Below are positions 59,734 to 64,000 of a DNA stretch of 64,000 nucleotides, piece after piece. Numbering within the stretch: position 1 is the first letter of the stretch; the number at the start of each line of letters is the position of its first letter. Source of the DNA: Myxococcales bacterium (GTDB taxonomy: Bacteria; Myxococcota; Myxococcia; Myxococcales; Myxococcaceae). Location: the NCBI GenBank assembly GCA_030681895.1, contig JAUXRI010000300.1, positions 34,784 to 98,783 of the forward strand, written 5' to 3'. The notes beneath the pieces were generated by a model. That model was not told the origin of the DNA and did no database searches. It worked only from the letters and a program-made list of their open reading frames with translations. Both the position numbers and the translations under genes were made by a program.

Positions 59734-60624
59734 ATGCTGACGCGCCTCGCGTGCGCTTCCACGCTCACCGCACTGTTGGCTGCCGCCCCTGCTGCTGCAC
59801 AGGGGTTCTCCAACGATTTTCAGATCTCGAAGCTCGGCAACCCCCAGCCTGATGGCACCGGGTTCGACCCGCGCGCCAACGGGAACTTCCGCGTCTTCGC
59901 CCGGCAGTTCGCCGCGGTGATGAGCTCGACCAACGGCATGCCGCCCGAGACGCTGGGCCACTCCGGCTTCGCCTTCAGCGCCGACTTCACCTACTACTCG
60001 GTCGACACCAGCTCGCTCCCCACGCTCGGCTCCTTCCGCGGCGGGACCTGGTTCCCCAGCGTTCACCTTCGCAAGGGTCTGCCCTTCTCGTTCGAGGTCG
60101 GCGCCCGCGCGTCCTGGTTCCCCGAGAGCCGCATGGGCATGGGTGGCCTCGAGCTGAAGTGGGCGCTCAACGAGGGCTTCGCGTACCTGCCCGACATCGC
60201 GGTGCGCGGCTTCGTCAACAAGATCGTCAACACCCGCGACTTCGATCTCACCTCAGGCGGGCTCGACCTCGGCATCGGCAAGCAGTTCGCGATCGCCGGC
60301 ATGGTGACGCTGACGCCGTACGCAGGCTGGAGCCTCGTCTTCGTCGGCTCGTCCACCGGCAACGTCGACTTCCGACCGAGCCGCACCGTCGCCGAGGCCG
60401 ACACCGAGCTCTTCAAGGACTACTACGTCTTCACCTCGCTCCAGGCGATTCAGAACACGCACAACCGCTTCTACGGTGGCCTGCGCTTCATCGGTGGGCA
60501 CGCGATGATCAACGCCGAGGTCTCGTACTCGGTGTTCCCCAGCTTCCGCGACAGCGGCGCCAACGAGAACCGCACCATTCCCGGGGTGCTCGCCGTCACC
60601 GGTTCGCTCGGCCTCGACTTCTGA
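59734..60624 (+). CDS. Outer-membrane beta-barrel-like protein
   Basis: 296 residues from the ATG at 59734 (MLTRLACASTLTALLAAAPA), which begins a signal peptide; an upstream Met adds only a non-signal extension. The mature chain alternates hydrophobic and polar residues in strands (FAFSADFTYYSV, VEVGARASWFP-like segments, FYGGLRFIGGHAMINAEVSY) and ends in SLGLDF, with the terminal Phe typical of barrel outer-membrane proteins. The family is not recognised. It is convergent with the glycerophosphodiesterase gene. Confidence 0.75.
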   Translation: MLTRLACASTLTALLAAAPAAAQGFSNDFQISKLGNPQPDGTGFDPRANGNFRVFARQFAAVMSSTNGMPPETLGHSGFAFSADFTYYSVDTSSLPTLGSFRGGTWFPSVHLRKGLPFSFEVGARASWFPESRMGMGGLELKWALNEGFAYLPDIAVRGFVNKIVNTRDFDLTSGGLDLGIGKQFAIAGMVTLTPYAGWSLVFVGSSTGNVDFRPSRTVAEADTELFKDYYVFTSLQAIQNTHNRFYGGLRFIGGHAMINAEVSYSVFPSFRDSGANENRTIPGVLAVTGSLGLDF

Positions 60625-60629
60625 CGCGG

Positions 60630-60647
60630 CGGGGCCTCAGCGCCCCG
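60630..60647. terminator. Possible hairpin between convergent genes
   Basis: A 6-bp GC-only stem (60630-60635 with 60642-60647) and 6-base loop in the 12-bp gap between the two genes, extending into the end of the phosphodiesterase gene. It is too short to be confident. Confidence 0.3.
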
Positions 60648-61359
60648 AGAGCACCTGTCGAAGGGCTGCCGGCTGGTTGGTGATGAGCCACTCCACGCCC
60701 ATCGCGCGCAAGCTCCGGGCCTCGTCAGGGTCGTCCACCGTCCACGCGGCGACCTGCCAGCCCCGCTCGTGCCACGCGTTCACCCGCGCCGGCGTGCAGG
60801 CGGTGAAGTGCGGGTGCACCGACGTCTTCGCCACCAGCGGCAACCAGACCGACGCCTGCGGCCACCACGCCTTGTCGGGATCGAGGAGGAACCCGCGCTT
60901 GAGCTCCGGGAAGGCCCGCGCCAGCCGCACGAGACACAGCGGGTTGAAGCTCGAGACGAAGACCCGCTCGAGCTCGCCCCGCGCGCGCAAGAAGGCGCCC
61001 ACCGCGACCGACAACCCTCGATCGTCGGCCGTGTCGCACTTGAGCTCGACGTTGACGACGAAGTCCTTCGGGAGCGCGTCGAACACCTCAGCCAGGAGCG
61101 GAATGCGCGCCGGCGGGAAGCCCAGACGGCTCCCGACGTCGGCCTGCTTCAGCTTCCGCCATGGTGTGGTGGCGACCTCCCAGTGCCGGCCAGCGAGGCG
61201 ATCGAGCCACTCGTCGTGACACACCACCAGCTCGCCCGAGCCGCACACCATCACGTCCAGCTCGATGCCATCGGCGCGCTGGGCGACGGCGCCTTCGAAC
61301 GCCTCGAGGGTGTTCTCGGGAAAGTCCGCGCTGGCGCCGCGGTGCCCAAGGATGCGCAT
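60637..61359 (-). CDS. Glycerophosphodiester phosphodiesterase
   Basis: 240 residues from the Met at 61359 (MRILGHRGASADFPENTL), which opens the GDPD barrel; a longer upstream frame lacks homology. His6-Arg7, Glu15, Glu33/Asp35 (GIELDVMV) and His48 (VVCHDEWLDRLAG) form the usual catalytic and metal site. The enzyme hydrolyses glycerophosphodiesters to glycerol-3-phosphate and an alcohol. No signal peptide. Divergent from the tatA gene. Confidence 0.92.
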   Translation of the reverse strand: MRILGHRGASADFPENTLEAFEGAVAQRADGIELDVMVCGSGELVVCHDEWLDRLAGRHWEVATTPWRKLKQADVGSRLGFPPARIPLLAEVFDALPKDFVVNVELKCDTADDRGLSVAVGAFLRARGELERVFVSSFNPLCLVRLARAFPELKRGFLLDPDKAWWPQASVWLPLVAKTSVHPHFTACTPARVNAWHERGWQVAAWTVDDPDEARSLRAMGVEWLITNQPAALRQVLSGR

Positions 61360-61435
61360 CACCCCATGGTGAATCGTCGGACTCGAGGCGCGGGTCAAGT
61401 TGCGCCGTCGCCAGTCTTCAGACAGGGTGCTGGCC

Positions 61436-61657
61436 ATGGGCTCGTTCACTCTCGGCGAATTCCTGATGATCGCCGCGATCCTCGTGATCGTGTTCTCGGC
61501 CTCGCGCATGGGCCAGCTCGGCAATGCCCTCGGCAAGTTCGTCTACTCGTTCAAGAAGGCGTCGAAGGGTGACGATCTCGTCGACGGCTCGGCGAAGAAG
61601 CTCGAGCGAGGAGTCGAAGATGCGCACGTGGTCGACGGCTCGGTGAAGCGAGACTGA
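61436..61657 (+). CDS. tatA: Sec-independent translocase TatA/TatE family protein
   Basis: 73 residues from the ATG at 61436. A single membrane helix (about 6-20) is followed by the amphipathic segment FSASRMGQLGNALGKFVYSFKKA (residues about 20-42), where SASRM stands in place of the usual FGxxKLPxLG. A charged tail of about 30 residues completes it. TatA oligomers form the pore for folded proteins. Only this component lies in the window. The stop codon sits in an 18-bp direct repeat. Confidence 0.85.
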   Translation: MGSFTLGEFLMIAAILVIVFSASRMGQLGNALGKFVYSFKKASKGDDLVDGSAKKLERGVEDAHVVDGSVKRD

Positions 61658-61698
61658 GTTCCCGCTTCAACCACCGCGGCTGAGTTCCCACGTCAACC
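61655..61698. repeat. Two imperfect 18-bp direct repeats after tatA
   Basis: Copies at 61655-61672 and 61681-61698 match at 16 of 18 positions and are separated by 8 bp. Each begins TGAGTTCCC; the first contains the tatA stop codon. No inverted symmetry or U-tract was seen. Confidence 0.7.
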
Positions 61699-61707
61699 GA
61701 TTCAGCG

Positions 61708-62463
61708 TCACCCGCCGCCAGGGCTGGTGACTCCGGCCGCGAGCAACACGGTGGCCTGCTCCTTCAGGCTCGGGTGCACACTGTTGTCCTTCGAGAGCTC
61801 GATCAGCTCGGCCCGGGACAGCAGCGGGACGATGCGCGCGCCGACATCGACCGGCAGGTACGGGTTGAACGCGAGCGCGCGACGCACCGCCGGCCGCGTC
61901 GTCCACCGATCGGAGCGCCAGATCTCGACCAACGGCTCCGGGCGGGCGGGCCGTCTCGCCGCGATGCGGACGACGACGTCTTCGGTCAGGCGGGCGTTGC
62001 GCAACAGCTCCCGCACCACCGCAGCGTTCGACGCGACCGCGAAGCGCGCCATCTCGTCGGGGTTCTGCGTCAGTCGCGCGCGTGACTTCAGCACCCCCAG
62101 CGGCTGCGAGAAGAGCTTGGCATCGGCGCGCGCGGCCGCGCTCGCGTCGTAGGCCATCGCCGCCTCGCCCTCGGAGAAGAGCAGCTCGACGGTCACCGTG
62201 CCGCTCAGGTTCGCCGCGCGGCGGAGCAGCTCGATGTGGGGAATGGCGAGCGCCTCGAGCTCGAGCGCCCTCGAAAACGCGTGCAGAGCCTCGGCGGCGT
62301 CTTTGCGCCCCTTCCTCGCGAGCACCTGCACCTCATGGAGCAGCGCCGTCGCGCCCGTCGGGTCGAGCTGCGCGAGGACCCGGGCGGCGGCTTTGCGCCG
62401 AACGTCGTCTCCACCCGAGAGCACCACCAGGCGTTGCACCACCTGGAGTGCGGTCTCGCTCAC
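61708..62463 (-). CDS. Helical-repeat (HEAT-like) protein of unknown function
   Basis: 251 residues, probably starting at GTG after GAGG. The sequence is Ala/Leu/Arg-rich with repeated helical pairs (ATALLHEVQVLARKGRKDAA, NAAVVRELLRNARLTEDVVV, RIVPLLSRAELIELSKDNSV), resembling DUF2336/HEAT-type arrays. No signal or membrane segment. It begins 13 bases after the end of the FDF-repeat membrane protein and probably is transcribed with it. Confidence 0.65.
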   Translation of the reverse strand: MSETALQVVQRLVVLSGGDDVRRKAAARVLAQLDPTGATALLHEVQVLARKGRKDAAEALHAFSRALELEALAIPHIELLRRAANLSGTVTVELLFSEGEAAMAYDASAAARADAKLFSQPLGVLKSRARLTQNPDEMARFAVASNAAVVRELLRNARLTEDVVVRIAARRPARPEPLVEIWRSDRWTTRPAVRRALAFNPYLPVDVGARIVPLLSRAELIELSKDNSVHPSLKEQATVLLAAGVTSPGGG

Positions 62464-62476
62464 CGACCTCGACTCC

Positions 62477-64000
62477 TCACGGCACGACCGTTGGGGCAGC
62501 TGCTCCTTCGGGTGTCGCCGTCACGCGCACCCGGAACGCCTTCAGGTCGGGCGGGTACTCGGCGAACGTCACCAGGAACGGCACGGCGCCCCCTGCTTCG
62601 ACCGACGGCGCCTTGTTCGAGGTGCGCTCCATCAAGAGCTTCAGCTGTGCGACCTCGTCGAGGCGGTACAGCTCTTCCGGGTTGGGCGGCGCCCCTGCCA
62701 TCACCTCGGAGGCGCGCACCAGCGTCGGCCCGTCGAGGATCTCGGCCTTCACCTTCACCCGCGCCGCGCTGCCGGTCCGGTTCGTCACCACCCCACGCAC
62801 GAAGAACACCGGGCGGCCCATCTTCGTCTCGTAGAGCCCGTTCGAGATGTCGTCTGCGGTGAACTGGCTCTCGGGAGCGACGAGGGACTTGAGCGTCGCC
62901 GCGACGGACGGCAGGTCGAGCTTGCCCTCGTTCACCGTGGCCGTGCCGACGACGACGAGGCCGACGACGAGCACCGCGGCGATCACCACGTTCACCACGA
63001 TGCCGAGCACCCGCCGGCCGCGCTCCGTGGCGGCGTCTGGGGGCTTGGGAACCGGCGCCGCGACGTTCGACGGGCTCGAGGTCGGCACGGCCGCCGGCGC
63101 CGCTTCGCCTGCGGGGGCTGGCGCGACGGGCGCGGGGGCCTCGGGAGGCGCCGCCGCGCTCATGTCGAACAACGCGTTGCGTGCTTCTTCCTTCGAGGCG
63201 TCGGCGGCGACCGAGGGCAACGGGCCGCTGTGGTTCTGCGTCGGCGCCGAGGCGAAGAAGTCGTCACCCAGCGGAGGCGGCGCCTGGGGGGATGCTGACG
63301 GCGGAAACGCATCCTGCAGATCGAGGAGCATCGCCGACGGCGGAGGCGGGGCTCCTTGCGCCGTCATCGCGGGCGGCGAGCCGAGCGACGAGAAATCGAA
63401 CGACATCGCGGGTGCATCGACCGGCCGCGCGGGAGCCGACATGCGTGGCGCGGGCGGCGCGGCGGGCGGAGGTGGGGCCGGCGGCGCGGTCAACGCCGAG
63501 AAGTCGAAAGGCGCGGGCCCGGCAGGGGGCCGAGCGGCAGGGGCTCCCGCAGGCGGTGGCCCCATCAAGCTCGCGAAGTCGAACGGCGACGTCGGCGCCG
63601 CGCTCGGCGGAGGGGCGGCGGGCGCAGGCGGCGCGAGGCTCCCGAAGTCGAACGGTGACGCGGCGGCTGGCGGCGCCGAGGTGCGAGGGGGCGGCGGCGC
63701 TGGGGCCGGTGCGACGGGCCGGCCGAGATCGGGCATGCGGGAGGCCTCGACGCCGAGCGCGAAGACGCCGGGCCGGGTCTGCTCGTCTCTCGGAGCGCCC
63801 TTCGTGTCGCCGAACTTGCTGAACGGATCGGCGCTGTCGAGCGTCACCGTCTTGCTCAGGGCTGGCACCCTGGCGGTCGCAGCCTCGGAGGGCGCGGCGG
63901 GATAGGGCCCAGACGGCGGGGCGGCTGACGCTCTCGTCACCCGGAACGTGTGGCCGCACTTGGTGCAGCGAACCTTCACGCCCTTGTCGGTGACCTTGTC
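62477..64000 (-). CDS. MJ0042 zinc-ribbon/Pro-rich single-pass membrane protein, 5' end outside window
   Basis: The frame is open at the right edge: the residues DKVTDKGVKVRCTKCGHTF at the edge are the second half of an MJ0042 zinc ribbon, so the start and its first Cys pair lie beyond 64000. At least 508 residues are seen. A long Pro/Ala-rich disordered region carries a short motif with FDF in four clear copies (SPFDFGSL, SPFDFASL, APFDFSAL, MSFDFSSL), 30-70 residues apart. A membrane helix (RRVLGIVVNVVIAAVLVVGL) precedes a periplasmic domain (about 130 residues, VFFVRGVVTNRTGSAARVKV). This is the layout of DUF3426-type Myxococcota proteins. Confidence 0.8.
   Translation of the reverse strand, partial: DKVTDKGVKVRCTKCGHTFRVTRASAAPPSGPYPAAPSEAATARVPALSKTVTLDSADPFSKFGDTKGAPRDEQTRPGVFALGVEASRMPDLGRPVAPAPAPPPPRTSAPPAAASPFDFGSLAPPAPAAPPPSAAPTSPFDFASLMGPPPAGAPAARPPAGPAPFDFSALTAPPAPPPPAAPPAPRMSAPARPVDAPAMSFDFSSLGSPPAMTAQGAPPPPSAMLLDLQDAFPPSASPQAPPPLGDDFFASAPTQNHSGPLPSVAADASKEEARNALFDMSAAAPPEAPAPVAPAPAGEAAPAAVPTSSPSNVAAPVPKPPDAATERGRRVLGIVVNVVIAAVLVVGLVVVGTATVNEGKLDLPSVAATLKSLVAPESQFTADDISNGLYETKMGRPVFFVRGVVTNRTGSAARVKVKAEILDGPTLVRASEVMAGAPPNPEELYRLDEVAQLKLLMERTSNKAPSVEAGGAVPFLVTFAEYPPDLKAFRVRVTATPEGAAAPTVVP

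Noticed and set aside
1..64000. tRNA, rRNA, CRISPR, insertion sequence or prophage genes
   Set aside because: No T-loop consensus, repeat-spacer pattern, transposase or phage structural motif was seen by eye; a tRNAscan or ISfinder run would be needed to exclude small ones.

Overview
The window is about 64 kb of uniformly GC-rich DNA, densely packed with genes on both strands. No rRNA, tRNA, CRISPR array or insertion sequence was seen. The gene content points to the Myxococcota (myxobacteria and relatives): eukaryotic-type Ser/Thr kinases, many lipoproteins (some with Asp-Ala-Gly-rich linkers), an MJ0042-type zinc-ribbon membrane protein, PEGA and PilZ domains, and an lpt-rpoN-hpf-ptsN neighbourhood. 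This is inferred from gene content; no marker phylogeny was possible.

Layout. (1) 1-2401: the end of a sigma factor gene overlapping a membrane TPR/pilus-N/PEGA protein, a likely anti-sigma or sensor partner. (2) 2409-5922: topA followed 13 bp later by an NrtR-like Nudix-winged-helix regulator (minus strand). (3) 6022-11368: small unknown proteins, a ferritin-like protein, lipoproteins, prolyl iminopeptidase and an EF-hand-like protein. (4) 11438-15440: glnS with a fused C-terminal tRNA-binding domain, a DUF2891 gene, a DHFR-family reductase, and a broken partial copy of the DUF2891 gene. (5) 16176-26801 (minus strand): an operon-like run joining NAD salvage enzymes (nicotinate phosphoribosyltransferase, nicotinamidase) to a signalling triad (PP2C phosphatase, atypical kinase with zinc ribbon, VWA protein), followed by a kinase-HEAT protein and a TIGR02996/LRR protein. 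A well-formed sigma-70 promoter precedes the run. This is the best candidate for an undescribed system. (6) 27106-30559: an ECF sigma factor with a strong terminator, then lptC, a metallopeptidase and lptA. (7) 30602-40419: accessory envelope and unknown genes between lptA and lptB, including two beta-helix lipoproteins, a GT39-type transferase, and a repeat protein overlapping an amidoligase-like enzyme. (8) 40465-47345: lptB, rpoN, a response regulator, a GYF/PilZ-type protein, hpf, a NagZ-like lipoprotein (minus strand) and ptsN. (9) 47405-55439: cystathionine beta-synthase, an ETFB-type methyltransferase, riboflavin synthase, a cNMP-binding protein, a calpain-family protease with a small downstream partner, and glutamate-cysteine ligase. 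(10) 55502-64000: an EI24 membrane protein, a very long S41 protease, an outer-membrane-like protein, a glycerophosphodiesterase, TatA, a helical-repeat protein, and a zinc-ribbon/FDF-repeat membrane protein that runs off the right edge.

Together the window combines envelope biogenesis (Lpt, Tat, S41 protease, glycosyltransferase), nitrogen/sigma-54 control (RpoN, PtsN, HPF) and NAD or sulfur metabolism with a large share of signalling and secreted or unknown proteins. Domain calls rest on motifs read by eye, and start codons were chosen from ribosome-binding sites, overlaps and family N-termini.
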